Source of the DNA: Umbilicaria muhlenbergii
Lineage: Eukaryota; Ascomycota; Lecanoromycetes; Umbilicariales; Umbilicariaceae
Assembly: GCA_000611775.1 (NCBI GenBank)
Contig: KK106987.1
Location: 1,507,506-1,571,505, forward strand
Direction: 5' to 3'
Length of the DNA stretch: 64,000 bases
Shown: one piece after another, positions 49,241 through 61,639 of the stretch
Layout: every line of letters starts with the position of its first letter
Numbering within the stretch: the first letter of the stretch is position 1
Translations under genes and position numbers: made by a program
Notes under the pieces: generated by a model
What the model was told of the DNA's origin: nothing
What the model saw: the letters and a program-made list of their open reading frames with translations, nothing else
Database searches by the model: none

Positions 49241-50966
49241 TTAAGAACTGAAAACTTTGTCAACTTTATTAACCTGATCTTCTATGATGAAGCCTGTGCT
49301 CTACAACAAGTACAACAGGAGCTATGACGCTATGATGTTATAACACTACAACAGGATCTCTAATAAAATTACTGCATGAACTACATTATCACAGACATGT
49401 CACATTGCAGAGAACACTCAAGTGCAGAAGCATTTCATTTCAGGTTTAAAAATTAAAGTAAACTTGAGATCAACACCTTGCACTCAACCCCTCATCAGTG
49501 CTGCATTAAGTCATTCTCATTTATCTACTTGTCTTCTGCTGTTTTAAATTCTTCTTCACTGTTTAATGAAGTCTCTGATCTCATCTCCTCAATGCAGTAC
49601 TGCTCACAGAGTTCAATGTACTCTTGATGATGATGAGATTAATGAGTGTTGAGGATGCAGAGAGCGTGAGCAGTGCTCTTCAACAAGACAGCAAGAGTTT
49701 GAATGAGCTTCTCAGAACTACTGAATTAACATTAATTACCTCATTATGAATGTCATGAGACTCATGTTGAGGAGCAGCTGCAGGGGGTGTGAAGGATGCT
49801 GATAATGATTGATAAAAGACAGCAGCATGAGGATCTGATGATCAGTCATTGAATGCTATGACTAGTTAACAATGCAAAAGTACAACATAAAGTATGACAC
49901 TTTGTCATACTAAACAAAACAAAAGGGGATTAAGGAAGGCAGACTTATGATGTACTGTCACTCCTCTGATCATCATAAACATGCATCAGGACAACAACAT
50001 CAGAGCTCTCAGAGTTAAAAGCAGTGATGATCAGAGGCTCTGTCATGCATTGCTCATGAGAGTTGCAGAAAGATATACAACATGTGCAAGCTCTCCTGTT
50101 CAACACAAAGCAGTGATCAACTTCAGCTCTTATACAAGAGTCACAGTGAGCAGTACCTGACAACATGTGACTGAGGTTCTCTTAAATCACACGCTCATGA
50201 TGATGAGCCTGCTGCACGTGAGCCAGCAGTGAGGTATCATCATGACATCACACAGAGCAGGAATCACTGCTGAAGACATCACTCAGAGGTAAACACCTGA
50301 CCCTCTTCAGGTGCTGAACAGTCAATTTTATCACTCTGTTTCCCTGTCTCTTTCTGAAGGTGTCAATCATCACAGTTTCACTTGCTGACTCTGACTCAGA
50401 GCCCTCCTCATCACATTGAGCTCAGAGATCAATGAGCTTCCCTGACAGAGGTGAGTCTTCACTGTTGTTCACGGCTGTGAGTTCAAGAGTTCAATTATTG
50501 ATTGCTTATATATCATGTTAGCATTCATATGATGTATGACAGGAAGTATGACACTGCAAGAATGTTGAGTCATGAGCTGCAAGCTTCATGACACTCCCTT
50601 CATGAGGTGAACACCTCTGCAATGAGGATGACATCATGAAGTCATCAAGTCACTCAATGAGCTGTGAAAAAGTCATGAGAAGTACAATGACATGTCATAA
50701 GAGAGATGATGAAGAAGAAACACAAGGGAAGAGTGTTTTGAACCTACAGTAAACATTTTAATTTCAATGTTTATGTTAAAAGGAACTTACTGCCAGGCGT
50801 GATATCATAACAATTAAGTGAGACATGTGATCAGCTTTACTTTAGTGCAGTTTCACACTCTCACCCTACATGATCAACCACTTATCAAGCCATCATGGTG
50901 ATGTCTATAATGATGAATTCAGAGTCAATTGACACCAGGGATGACGCCATGAGAAGAGGAATGCTG

Positions 50967-51256
50967 TGTCAGGGTCATCATATATATAGTATGACAATAC
51001 AACACTATGGTACGACACTATAGTATGACACTATGGTATGACACTATAACTTAAATATGATGACTCAGTGCTTAGCGCCTTAGCATTAAGTGAAAACTTT
51101 TCACAAGGAGGTGCAGAAACCTGCTTCCTCAGTGATCAGTTTTACCACTGAATAAAAGATGTATAATCATTGCATTGACCTCATCATGACTATATTGCTT
51201 ATGACACTTCATTCAAACATCACTACAACACTCTGTCATACACCCCGCCTCTTACA
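50967..51256 (+). repeat. 3' LTR of A2, 290 bp
   Basis: This LTR has the same length and termini as the 5' LTR. It is preceded by a purine-rich stretch (GAGAAGAGGAATG) fitting a polypurine tract. It has fewer CpG than the 5' LTR, for instance in the 13-bp repeats. Confidence 0.9.
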
Positions 51257-51261
51257 AATCT

Positions 51262-51550
51262 TCAATTTTTAAAAACATTGCAGTATGCTGTCTGTTGTAA
51301 TAATACTTCACTTGCATATTAATGAAGTTAATGACATTCCTCAGATCAATCTGATATGAAGCTTCATTAAAAATAAAAACTTTAATGATTGACTTAAATG
51401 TCTTAAGAAAGTTTATTAACTTAATGATTTTTCTTTTGTAAAAAACCTTGTTCAGTGATTGATTTGTTAATTTTAATGTTGAGTTATTGAGAATTACCTG
51501 TATCTTAAGTAAAACTGTGAGTCAATCAATAGGTTTTTCAAGATCTGTAA
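51262..51550 (-). mobile_element. Integrase part of degraded Gypsy element E (piece 2)
   Basis: On the minus strand this resembles the C-terminal end of a Gypsy integrase. It lies between the target duplications of A2 and B2 and fits in order between piece 3 (59,477 onward) and piece 1 (42,997 downward). It is broken. Confidence 0.65.
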
Positions 51551-52379
51551 TATAATGTCAGGATTATGCAGATTATGAATTAATGCATATGTTTTAACAG
51601 TTAACATTTAGCTACAGAGAAGAATTTTAGTCTAAGAAGTAAAAAAAAAAAAGAGCGCAAAGGTTAAAGTTTTTATGTGCATGTTAAACTCATTAATTTA
51701 ATCACTGCTAACTCATTCAGTCATTCAGTTCAGTACAACATTTAAATGTAAACTTGACATTACTCTTCTCTTTATTTAGTGAGCTCTGTGAGCTGATCAT
51801 TCACTCTTTTGCTTTGTTGTTGATGTATTCAGTAATTCAGTCAGCTTATCTAAGTACCTTTCATAAAATGCTTCTTTCAGTTCAGGTGAGTATTTGAATT
51901 CATCAGTGTTATATCAGGTTTTGTCAGGTGAATATTCTTTTTATGTCACTTTACACTGTAATTTATTTTTTCATCAACAGTTATCATTGATTTATTCAAC
52001 TTCTCATTCTGATTCAGCCTGTTCAGTTATTACAGGTGGTGGTAATGACTCAATTTATTTAAATAAAAAATCATTCACAGTGAATTGTAGTAAAAAGATA
52101 TTGTTAGAATAAAATGTATATTGTAATAAGTCTTGTCTAACTATCTAGAAGGGTGACGTGGCATATATGCTCACTAGCGCCATGCGGAACAACTATAGCC
52201 CGGCAAGGCTGTGGTAGTACCGTAACAATTGCCCACAAAAGACAGAAAAGGCGGCGCCCTCGACGCACATACATACATAACAGCCTTTTTGTGGTCACTT
52301 CTAACCTATGCCTTGTCGAGGACCAAAAGTAGTTTGAATTCCAATGAAAATCACTTGAGAAATGACTGGCTGAAAGACA

Positions 52380-52800
52380 TGACTATCAGCAGCTGAGGCG
52401 GCGGGAGCTGATGCGGCGAAAGCTAAGACGGAGGCAGCTGAGGCAGCTGAAGCAGCGGCAGCTGGCGCGGAGGCAGCTGGTGCGGAGAAGGTAGCTGGAG
52501 CGGAGGTAGCTGAGGCGGAGATAGCTGAGGTAGTGAGAGCTGAGGCGGAGACAGCTGGTTCAGAGGAGGCAGCTGAGGCAGCTGGAGCAGCGGCAGCTGG
52601 CGCAAAGGCAGCTGATGTAGAGGCAGCTGAGGTGGCGGGAGCTGAGGCGGTGGAAGCTGAGGCGGAGGCATTTGTGACTGCCCTTAATTGTCTGCNNNNN
52701 NNNNNNNAGCTGGCGGGGTGGCAGCTGGAGCGGAGGCAGCTGGAGTGAAGGCAGCTGGAGCGGAGGCAGCTGGAGCGGAGGCAGCTGATGCGGCAGGCTT
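52380..52800. repeat. GGAGGCAGCT-type minisatellite with 12-N gap
   Basis: Dense repeats of a roughly 12-15-bp unit (GCAGCTGGAGCGGAG type) encode the Ala/Pro/Ser-rich tail of the gag-like ORF on the minus strand. A run of 12 N (52,696-52,707) lies inside, so the true repeat length is unknown. Confidence 0.75.
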
Positions 52801-53164
52801 TGTGACTGCCCTTAATTGTCTGCCTTGCTCGTCGATAAGAGCTCTCATTTCGGCGACCATGGGGTGGACGGGGCGTGGAGGCAGGCTAGAAGACTGATGA
52901 AGGCTAGCAGAGCGGGGAAACAGAGGCTCAGGCTGCTCACAATGACGGAGTAGAATTTGCAAGGCATCTCTAGTGTCTTCCCTAGTTATATCCATGCTCT
53001 TTCTTTGTGGTTAAACCCTGATGAGGCAGTGAAGGTTGAAGGGTTCATCAGCTTGACTGGTTTTTGGCTGATTTGTTGAAAATTGCTGCTTTGAAGGCAT
53101 AGAATGGTCCGCTTTTCATTTTATGTTTCAGGTTTACCCCTGTGGCGTTCTTGGAGGCTGCTAG

Positions 53165-53310
53165 CTCATGGCTTGTAGGCAGGCTGACTGGCTTGTAGGC
53201 AGGCTGACTGGCTTGTAGGCAGGCTGACTGGCTCATAGGCAGGTAGGTAGGTAGATAGGTAGGTAGGTAAGTAGGTAGGTAAGTAGGTAGGTAGGTAGGT
53301 AGGTAGTTTT
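53165..53310. repeat. 21-bp and GGTA repeats in the small LTR element
   Basis: About three copies of a 21-bp unit (GGCTTGTAGGCAGGCTGACT) at about 53,175-53,235 are followed by an imperfect GTAG/GTAA tetranucleotide run to about 53,308. They lie between the primer-binding side and the gag-like ORF. Confidence 0.85.
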
Positions 53311-56300
53311 GAAGGCGTAGAATGTTTCATTTTGGCTTGATATTTCAGTGACGTTCTTGCAGGGCTGCTAGCTGGCTGGCTAGGTGTTGCTAGAGGCTGA
53401 TGTCTAATTGTCTAGAGACTGCTGTTTAGAGACTGGTGTCTTCTTCATAGTAGGTGTTATTAGCTGGTTCTACCGCGGAGGACTGATCATACACAATTAA
53501 GTGCTGCTGGTGGCGTATTATGCTTATTCAGTATGAAGACTGAACATAGATCTCTAAACCGGTGTTGCTACCAATTGTTAAAATAAATGTATGTATTGAG
53601 TCTTGTCTAACTATCTACAAGGGTGGCGTGGCATATATGCTCACTAGCGCCATGCGGAACAACTATAGCCCGGCAAGGCTGTGGTAGTACCGTAACAGAT
53701 ATGAAATACAGGATGTATTTTCATTAATTTAAGCAGTTTAAGTTTATATGCTTAAATTAATACTTTCTTCTTGATTTAAAAAGGTTCTTTATTCTTGTGA
53801 TTCAGCTTTTTGAACAGGTGAGTTGTTTGAATATTTTTTATTAATAATCATATCAAGTCTTCTACTTGATATGTTAAGGTTAGTATTTAAATTCAATTTG
53901 TGAAGTCTTCTTATTGAAGTTGTGCTGCTGTCATGTTCTCTTGTAATATCACATGTAAAACTTTCATGTGATTTATTATGAAATTAACTTTTTCCTTCAG
54001 AATTTGTTCTCTTGTCAGCAGAGATGAAATAATCAATTATTTAAGATTAAAACTCATTCAGAGGTGATATCCTTTATTCACAAAAAATGATGAAACTTTG
54101 ATGAAGTCAGAATCTGCATTGTTGACTGTAAACTTAATCATTAACAGTCATTTAGTTCAGTCATCTTGCTGATAATCCACAAATGCTTTAAGGTAGCATT
54201 TAACATTCACATTTACATTTTCAGACTGCCTGTCTGTCTCAGGATAAAAAGTGATTGAAGGTTTCAATCTGATTTAAAGTCATTCACACAGGTATTTTCA
54301 GAGTAATGTTATAAATTATGATCCTCAGTCTGATGTAATTATCTGTGATAATTCATGAAGTCTTCACACATTGTAAAGTAAGAGTTTAATAATATATTCA
54401 GCTGATGTTCCTTCTTCTTTATTTATTAAATAAAAGATATAATGTTTCTTCTTGATTAATGTGCAAATGACTGTTAAGATTATGTTAAATCTTTCACTTT
54501 CAAGTAATTTGATAATCAAGTCAAGTGAAATATCTTATCATGAATGACTTAAAATTGAAAGTGATTTTAAAGCTTCTTAATACTGCTCATTCATGTTCTT
54601 TGTTCAGCAGCAGATGTGACAATTTTAAACAAAATGACTGACTGTTTAATTTATTCAGGGTTAATAGTAAAATCATGCAAGTATTTTTAATGTTTTTTGA
54701 TGTTTTATATGTCTTGCAGCTGATTGTTTATGTGCTTCTTGAATCAGTCAGAGTCATAATTCATTTTTATTCAGATCATTATTAACTTCTGAGACTTATA
54801 CTTGTTTTTGATACAGTAATTGACTGCTTGCATCTTCAGTACAGTCACTGAGAAAGACTTTGATTGAATGTCTTACTTTAATTTATAATAAGTTTATGAC
54901 TTCCTGACAGAAATCATCTGCTTTCATATAATAAGTAATCAATTCATTTAAAGTTTCATTCAGAGCCTGTTCAGTTAATTCATTCAAGACTGATTTATTC
55001 AAGGTTGATTTATTCAAGGTTGATTTATTCAGGGCTGATTCATTCAAGGTTGATTCATTCAAAGTTGATTTTAAAAGATGAAGAGCTTTTTCCTTTTATT
55101 TAATAATGATGCATGAGTTTAAGCAGCAGCTTGATAGCATGATTTAAAATTAATATCATAATCACTCATCATCTTCATTCTTCTTTAATTGATCACTTGA
55201 GTATTTAATGAGTGCATTCACCTTTTCATTTTCCTTGCCTGTTCAGTATATAATCATAAAGTTGAATTATAAGAGGAATTCAGCTCATCTGACTTGTTTA
55301 TAAGTTAATTTCTTGATCATTATAAAGTACTTCAGGGCTTTATGATCTGTTAAGATTTAAATCAGGTGCTTTGTTTCTGCTAATTCAACACATCATTCTT
55401 TTAAATTATAAATGATAATCAACAATTCCTTGTCATAAATTTCATAATTGCATTCAGCTGATATGAGCTTCTTAAAGAAAAATGTCATTGAATGCATTAA
55501 TTTTTAATCATCTTTCTGAGATAATACTCCTGTGAATATCAGATCAGATGAATTGCATTTAAAATAATATGTTCAAGTTCAATCAAAGTGTTGTAATATT
55601 AACATGTTAATCAATCAGTTCTTTAATTCATTAAAGGCTTAAAAACACTGTTTAATTTACATATTAAAAGGTATGTTCTTGTCAGTCAGTCTGATTAAAG
55701 GCTTTGTGATTTTAAAATATCCCTTTATAAATCACTGATAAAAGTTGCAAAAACTTAAAAACATTTATAACTGTTTCAGATTAATCAGTACCTCTTAAAT
55801 TTTAATGACTGTGATCTTTTCAGAGTTCACTCAGATGTTATGACATTTTATGATTAATTTTAAGTATTAAGTTTTAATCTTGTGAAATTCACACTTCTTG
55901 ATTTCAGTTTATAAATTTGCCTTTTTCAGTCATTTTAAAACAGTTCAAACATGAGTTTAATGTTCAGACAGAAACTTTAAATAAATTAAAATATCATTTA
56001 AATATGTTGTACAATATGTCTTCAATAAATTGAATAATATGTCATTAATAAAGTGCTGAAAGATGACTGATCTGTTAATGAGTCTGAAAGGCAAGATTTT
56101 ATATTATAAAAATCATGTCTTGTTTAAAAGATTATTAGGTTTTTAGATTCAGAATTTATTCATATGCAGTGAAATGCCTGTTGTATATTAATCTTGATGA
56201 AGTATTTTGTTTTTAAAATCTGAGTCAGGGTTTCCTCAATTAAAGATAATGAGTATCAGTCTTTCTTCATAATCAAATTCAACTTTCAGTAGTTGATGCA

Positions 56301-56370
56301 CAGTTATAATGACTCATCTTTCTTTTGTATGAACAGAATCAGTGAGGTTATTGATGACTGACTGACTTTA

Positions 56371-56825
56371 TGTAAGCATATTATCATGAGGTGATATCTT
56401 AACTAAGGAATTATGAAGCTATGTGACAATAATGACTTAAGCTTATGATTGATGGTTCACAATAATATGATATTGCTAGTAGGTAGAGAATTATTATTAA
56501 GAAAGAAAGTAAGATACACTTTAATCTCATAATATATCTCTTCTGAAGTTAATCAGTTTGAGGAAGATCTCATGAAGCAGTCACCTCAGTGAAGCTGCCT
56601 TCATAAGGTGTTCATTACTGAATCACATCTTCATGAGATGTCATCAATGATGTCAACTCCTCTGATCACTTTCATGAAGTGCTGAGAGTGTTATTTATTG
56701 ACTGAGCTCTCTCATGAGATTGATTCATTAATGAAAGTTACCTTCACAAGACTGTGCTGTTGTTAAGTATAATCTTTTTTATTCTGAACTAGCACCTGAT
56801 GAGTTCTGTACATCAGATGCTCACA
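56371..56825. mobile_element. Solo LTR nested in B2 (455 bp)
   Basis: The segment starts TGTAAGCATATT and ends GATGCTCACA. It is absent from the matching place in B1 and flanked by CTTTA on both sides (56,366-56,370 and 56,826-56,830). TG...CA ends and a 5-bp duplication without an internal region fit a solo LTR left by recombination. It is not related by eye to the LTRs of A, B or C. Confidence 0.75.
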
Positions 56826-59476
56826 CTTTAATGAAACTTTTTTATAAGTTATCTTTTATGTAGTTCTTCACTGCTATCAATTCTTCATGTGACATATTAT
56901 ATAAAGGTGTGTATTTTAACTTTTACTTATCTTTTAAGACAATCTTGTAATCATAAAGTTGATGCAAAGGAAGTTTATTTGCAGTCTTTTTAAAAAAGAC
57001 ATCAATCAAGTCATGATATTCAGAAAGAAGAATCACCTTGATATTTAATTCATTTAATTTCAGTTCAGGATTTAATGCTTCCTCAATCTGTTGAATAAAG
57101 ATAATAAAGATTTCATTGTTTTTCTTCATATTTAATGTGAACAGTGCTGCATCAATCATCTTGATATTAACTGCATATGAGGAGTTATTACTTTTTAATG
57201 CAGAGGCTGATTCAGGATCTGTTTTTGTGATGAATTACTTCAAGATCTGATAGGTTTTCAGTGATTTAATTCAGTCATTTGATTCAGGTTCAATCATTTG
57301 ATTTGTTTATTCATTCAGTGTTCAGTTGTTCAGTTCAATTTATTCATTCAGTGAGAAAATCACTACCTGGTTTACAGAGTTAATTAAAATTCAGGTGTGA
57401 TTCATTCAAAAGAGTCTTAATATAATGTTGAAATCTTTCATGTTTACAATCATCATGAGAGTGAGTCACTGAGAATAACTGCAGACCTTCATAATTAAAT
57501 AAATCACATGTGTAACTCATCTCACTGTTTTTTTCTGAAAATCATGTAGGGTTCAAGGCTTTGACAGTAATACTGCTTTAATTTTAAATTATTCAATCAG
57601 AGTCTTTGCCAGGTTAGTATTAATGAATGCATATTCAATTAACTCAGTATCAAGTAAAACCTTGACTCATAACTTGACTTCATTCAAAGTGATCTTGCAA
57701 TTCACTTTAAATGATGTTCAAGTGAACAGAAAGTCTTCATTGATCATTAATATTAATATTATAAGAGAATTATCATCATTTCTTATCATGACTTTAATAG
57801 AAAAACGCCTTTTCCTGAATCTGATTCAGAATCAGAGTCAGAGTTGAATATGATTTATTGCATACATCTTAATGCTGAAGTCTCTTTCTTTTTGTTCTTA
57901 TTTAAACAGTTTAAGATAAGATGTTTTTATTCATTATATTTAAAACATTGTCTTTTCTTTATCTGTTGTTCTTTGACGGCGTCTGAGTGTGATGTTCAGT
58001 TCAGTATTCAGGGAACTGACTCAGTGATTGTTCAAGTAATTGATTTTAAGATTTCAATAAAACATTCAATCCTTGTATGAGTTTAACTTGCAGAGAGAAG
58101 TGTTTAATTCAGTTAAAGTCTGATGATCTTCTTTGCATCAAGCAGTCATAAAGTCTGATTAATTCACTGACAGTACTTAATGAGTTCATAAAGATCTTCA
58201 AGTTTGTCATCATTAATATTTAATTATTATTAAATAATGTTGTTAATCTTGTTCAGAAGTTCTCCTATTCAATATAAATTAAAAAACTCATTCAGTTCAG
58301 TAACATATTATTGAAAATCAACTCAGAAGGACAGGAAATCTTTGAATTTTTAATAAAGTTTATGAAATTCATTAATGATGATACATTTTTGATCTGAGTC
58401 TCTGTAAATTCAGGTTAAATGTTTTAACAGTTCATCAATTTTTAAATAATCTGTTCAAGATGCTGAATTCATTTGAGACTTTATGTGTTTAACAGAGTTA
58501 CTCTCAATTCTTGTTTTCACATATGTTATTTTCATCTGTTCAGTGAAGTATTATTCATTTATTGTTAATAAATAATTTCTGATTTTTGTTACTCATTCAT
58601 CATATTTCAAACAGTCATTGAAGAACATCAGTGAATCAAAAAGCTTTAATAATCTTGATGATTTCTCAACTGTGAGTTAAGGGAAATCAAGTCAGAGAGT
58701 GCTTATATAAATAACTGTGATTCTTTATTCAAGGTATGTTATCACATCAGCTTATTCAATGACTTTTTTCTTCAATATCTTGTTCTTATTCTTCATTCTT
58801 TCATGATCTGCTTGTAGTTCTTCATGTGTCTTTATAACAGTGTTAATTTCATTCAAGGACTGCTCATGATTGATGATTAATTATTAAAGAGTAATCATTG
58901 CTTCAGAGAGATGTTTTTATAAGAGATTAATTAAAATCTCTGCAGTCAGAGCTGTCAGGATCTGATTAATCAAGTTTTCATTTAAGATGAATTATTCATC
59001 ATTCACAGAAGTCAACAAAGACTTTTTAATTCATGAGTAAACTTTATTATTAATTTCTCTGATCATTATGACTGATTTCTGATTCAGGTTCAGGTTCAGA
59101 TTCAGGTTCAGATTTTAATTCAGATTTTAATTTTAATTTTAATTCTGATTTATGTTCTGATTTTAATTTTAATTCAGGTGTGTTGATCATTTAACTTCAG
59201 TTTTAATCTGATTCAGAATTTATTCAAGATGCTTTACAGCAGGAGATAAAAGAAAAGATTAAAATAATATTAAAATTATGCAAATTATGAATCAATGCAT
59301 GTGTTTTAACAGTTAACATTTAACTACAAAGAAGAATTCTAGTTTAAGAAGCAAAAGGAGAAAAGAGTGCAAAGGTTAAAACTTTTATGTGCACATTAAA
59401 TTCATTAATTTAATCACTGTTAACTCATTCAGTCATTCAGTTCAGTACAACATTCAGGTGTAAATCTGACATATAA

Positions 59477-60540
59477 TGATGAAGAGTTATTTTAAACATC
59501 TGATTCATTCTTTCTGATTAATCATCAAATTAAAAGTGATAAGTTATATTATATATTAATTGAACATCTTTCTTCTTGAATATGATTTTTTAAATTTCAT
59601 TAACAAATTTTTTATCCTGATCAGATATAATGACTTTTCATAAGTTTTAATCAGTGAGGTTTAAGTGTTTTAATAATAAGTAAACTCATTGTCCTGCTGT
59701 ATATGTTATCTTTTCAAGTATAAATGTTATTCACTTGCTGAATTTATTTATTACATTTATAACAGAGTCAAAGTTGTCTGAGGATGATGACTGAGAAAGA
59801 GTTAAAATAAAGTCAATAATTATGATATAATGTAATATCACTGAAGTAATGATTGACTACAATAATTTATAAAAATTATACTGTGAATTAATCATAATCT
59901 GACAGTCTGAGCAGTGTCATATGAACTCTCAGAGGGTGATATAAAGCTTGTGAATGTACAGTGATTCAATGACTCATTCATAAGTTTTATGAAAGCTTGA
60001 GTGTTTAATTTCATTATAAATTAATTGTAGAACATCTCTTACAAGACTGTCATGCTTTAAAATGTAAAGTTTTTAAACACCTTTTAAATCAATATGATAA
60101 AGTAAACTTTTATTTAGTTTAAATAATAAAATGATTTAATTAGCTGCATCAAGGCAGCTGTTTGCTTAAAGAATTTATTAAACTTTACTTTAAAACTTGT
60201 CTGTTGTATAACTGATGATAAGGTGAGTTTTAAATACATCACTCATTTCAATTAAGATCATAGTATAAATGTATACCTCTTTGAAGAAGATGTCAAGAAT
60301 GTCATTTTTCATGAGAGACCTTTAATTAAGCTGCTGACTCTTAAGTTTAAATAAGATGTTTAAGACATAGTTCATTCAACTTTTCTTATAACATACCTTA
60401 ATATCAAAATGTTGAACATATTCAGAGGCTTGAATTAAGTGCTTATTTTAATGATTGCTCAACATTGCTGAGAGGTTTGTTGTTGAACGTGTTTAATTTA
60501 TTAATTTGTAAGAAGGTTCATTCTTTCTAGCAGCCTTGAA
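59477..60540 (-). mobile_element. Integrase and upstream part of degraded Gypsy element E (piece 3)
   Basis: On the minus strand, similarity to the integrase core of Gypsy elements is visible at about 59,830-59,490. More weakly similar upstream pol sequence reaches about 60,540. The sequence continues into piece 2 across B2. It is heavily broken. A TGTTACAG sequence at about 60,627 on the minus strand might be an LTR edge, unconfirmed. Confidence 0.6.
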
Positions 60541-61261
60541 GCTTGTTAGATATGATTTAAACTACGCTAGTTCTAGCTAAGCCATAGTATGATCATAGAA
60601 ATCATAGTATGACTGTAACAATTTGCCGGCGACAAAGAAAAGTCATCACCTCGTTGACTCAGGGTAATGCTTCATTTGGCTCCCTAGTAGTATGTTCTTC
60701 ATACTCTCTGACTAGGTCTTCCGCATTCTCTAAATCCTTCACATTATATCAAATGTTAAACTCTGACCTGTAACCCTTTCATCAAATCAAATACTCAGTG
60801 TCAATACATGCATGCGAATAAGGGGAGTGTGTATATTGTTAGTTAGTCAGTAGGATGAAGGATGAAGGAAGGACTGAGGTCTTGAAGCTATGACAGAAGG
60901 GAGAGAGGGTGCTGAATTAAGGTACAGAAGAGAGAGGGAGGGAATGTTGCTGATGGGGTGAAGCGGGGTGGGGCGGGGCTGGGCAGGGCAGGGTAGGGCG
61001 GGGTGGAGCAGGGCGCAGGGGGGGGTTTCAGTACTGTGACGTGGTGGATGCGTGTGTGCGTGTGTGTGTGCGTGCGTGGGGTGGTGCTGCGGTGTTTGAA
61101 GGGCTGGGTCGTGACTGACTGGCAGGGAGAGAGGGAGGGAGTGGGCGGGCTTGAGTTGATGCTTTTTGTGAGATTGTTGCAGACTGGTAAGGGGGGGTGA
61201 AATGAGGGGTTTGCGTGAGAGAGTGGTGGATGGGAGGGGAGGAGAGGGGGGGGGGGGGGAT
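60541..61261. other. Transition zone and G-rich tract, no gene seen
   Basis: Mixed composition reaches about 60,950. A strongly G-rich plus strand follows, with many GGG runs at 60,957-61,021, a GT-rich run (61,049-61,080) and a G run near 61,245-61,259. Open frames here reflect this biased composition. No gene was recognised. Confidence 0.6.
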
Positions 61262-61639
61262 TTAGCTCGCGTCCCCGCAAAAGCCAGTGTGTTCGCTCAC
61301 GGGAAGCACTTCCATGGCAAAGCTCTTCCAGCCGAAGTAGAGACCATTGAGACTAGGCGGAGATTGATCTCGTGCTGTGAACTGTATAACGTCGCGCCAT
61401 TGCCACCCCAAATCCGTGCCCCAGTATGGACGGAAGTCGGGGATATGGCTGAAGCAACAGTCGACGTTGCCGGCGGAGTGAACGTCTACGGTATTCAGTT
61501 GAACGATGTGAGGTGCAGAGCCATCAGCCGGTATCTGAACAGCTTGCAGAGTCACGCTTGAAGGAGGTGATCGTCCTGTCGCCCATTGAATGAGCTGAGC
61601 GTTTAGTCCAGTCGCCCACTCATAGAGCCACGATGCCAT
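61262..61639 (-). CDS. Possible short gene or gene remnant, unknown function
   Basis: A 125-aa ORF starts at the first true ATG (MASWLYEWATGLNAQ) and ends in TAA at 61,264-61,262. It has normal CpG and unbiased, Trp-rich composition (for example DFRPYWGTDLGWQWRDV and YFGWKSFAMEV), unlike both flanks. The frame stays open upstream to about 61,699, and a CCTAG acceptor-like sequence lies just before the ATG, so the 5' end may lie in a missing exon. Upstream sequence turns AT-rich at once, suggesting that the gene was cut by repeats. The family was not recognised. Confidence 0.4.
   Translation of the reverse strand: MASWLYEWATGLNAQLIQWATGRSPPSSVTLQAVQIPADGSAPHIVQLNTVDVHSAGNVDCCFSHIPDFRPYWGTDLGWQWRDVIQFTARDQSPPSLNGLYFGWKSFAMEVLPVSEHTGFCGDAS

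Larger units (their letters stand above)
43003..51256 (+). mobile_element. Gypsy-type LTR retrotransposon A2, full length, broken
   Basis: The element is 8,254 bp with 290-bp LTRs and a perfect target duplication AATCT (42,998-43,002 and 51,257-51,261). Parts on the plus strand: gag region from about 43,350; reverse transcriptase about 45.4-46.1 kb with YLDDIL near 45,900; RNase H about 46.45-46.9 kb; a linker with a 93-bp repeat; integrase about 47.8-48.7 kb; a chromodomain-like segment near 48,950-49,120; a 54-bp repeat; then about 1.7 kb of non-coding tail. It carries dozens of breaks. It inserted into element E and belongs to the same family as A1. Confidence 0.9.
52102..53697 (-). mobile_element. 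Small gag-only LTR element, fresh-looking, nested in B2
   Basis: The element is 1,596 bp. Its LTRs (52,102-52,227 and 53,576-53,697, 126 and 122 bp) start TGTTA, end GTAACA and are near-identical, with a perfect target duplication GATAT (52,097-52,101 and 53,698-53,702). Coding and priming sense are on the minus strand: next to the 53.6-kb LTR lies TTGGTAGCAACACCGG, which could be a primer-binding site. A gag-like ORF starts at the ATG at 52,995, with a conserved-looking N-terminal part (LLRHCEQPEPLFPRS, EMRALIDEQGRQLR) and then an Ala/Pro/Ser-rich tandem-repeat tail. No reverse transcriptase or integrase is present, so it must depend on another element. It keeps normal CpG, so it is younger than the host element. 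Confidence 0.85.
51556..59471 (-). mobile_element. Gypsy-type LTR retrotransposon B2, full length, with two nested insertions, broken
   Basis: The element has 204-bp LTRs at 51,556-51,759 and 59,268-59,471 and a perfect target duplication TATAA (51,551-51,555 and 59,472-59,476). It is colinear with B1 and coded on the minus strand: gag/protease about 59.2-57.4 kb, reverse transcriptase about 56.9-56.0 kb, RNase H about 55.7-55.2 kb, linker repeat near 55,000, integrase about 54.75-53.95 kb. It is interrupted by a small LTR element (52,102-53,697) and a solo LTR (56,371-56,825). It carries dozens of breaks. It is more AT-rich than B1. Confidence 0.88.

Noticed and set aside
53221-53310. CRISPR-like regular repeats
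   Set aside because: It is a simple GTAG/GTAA tetranucleotide run without spacers, inside a eukaryotic LTR element.
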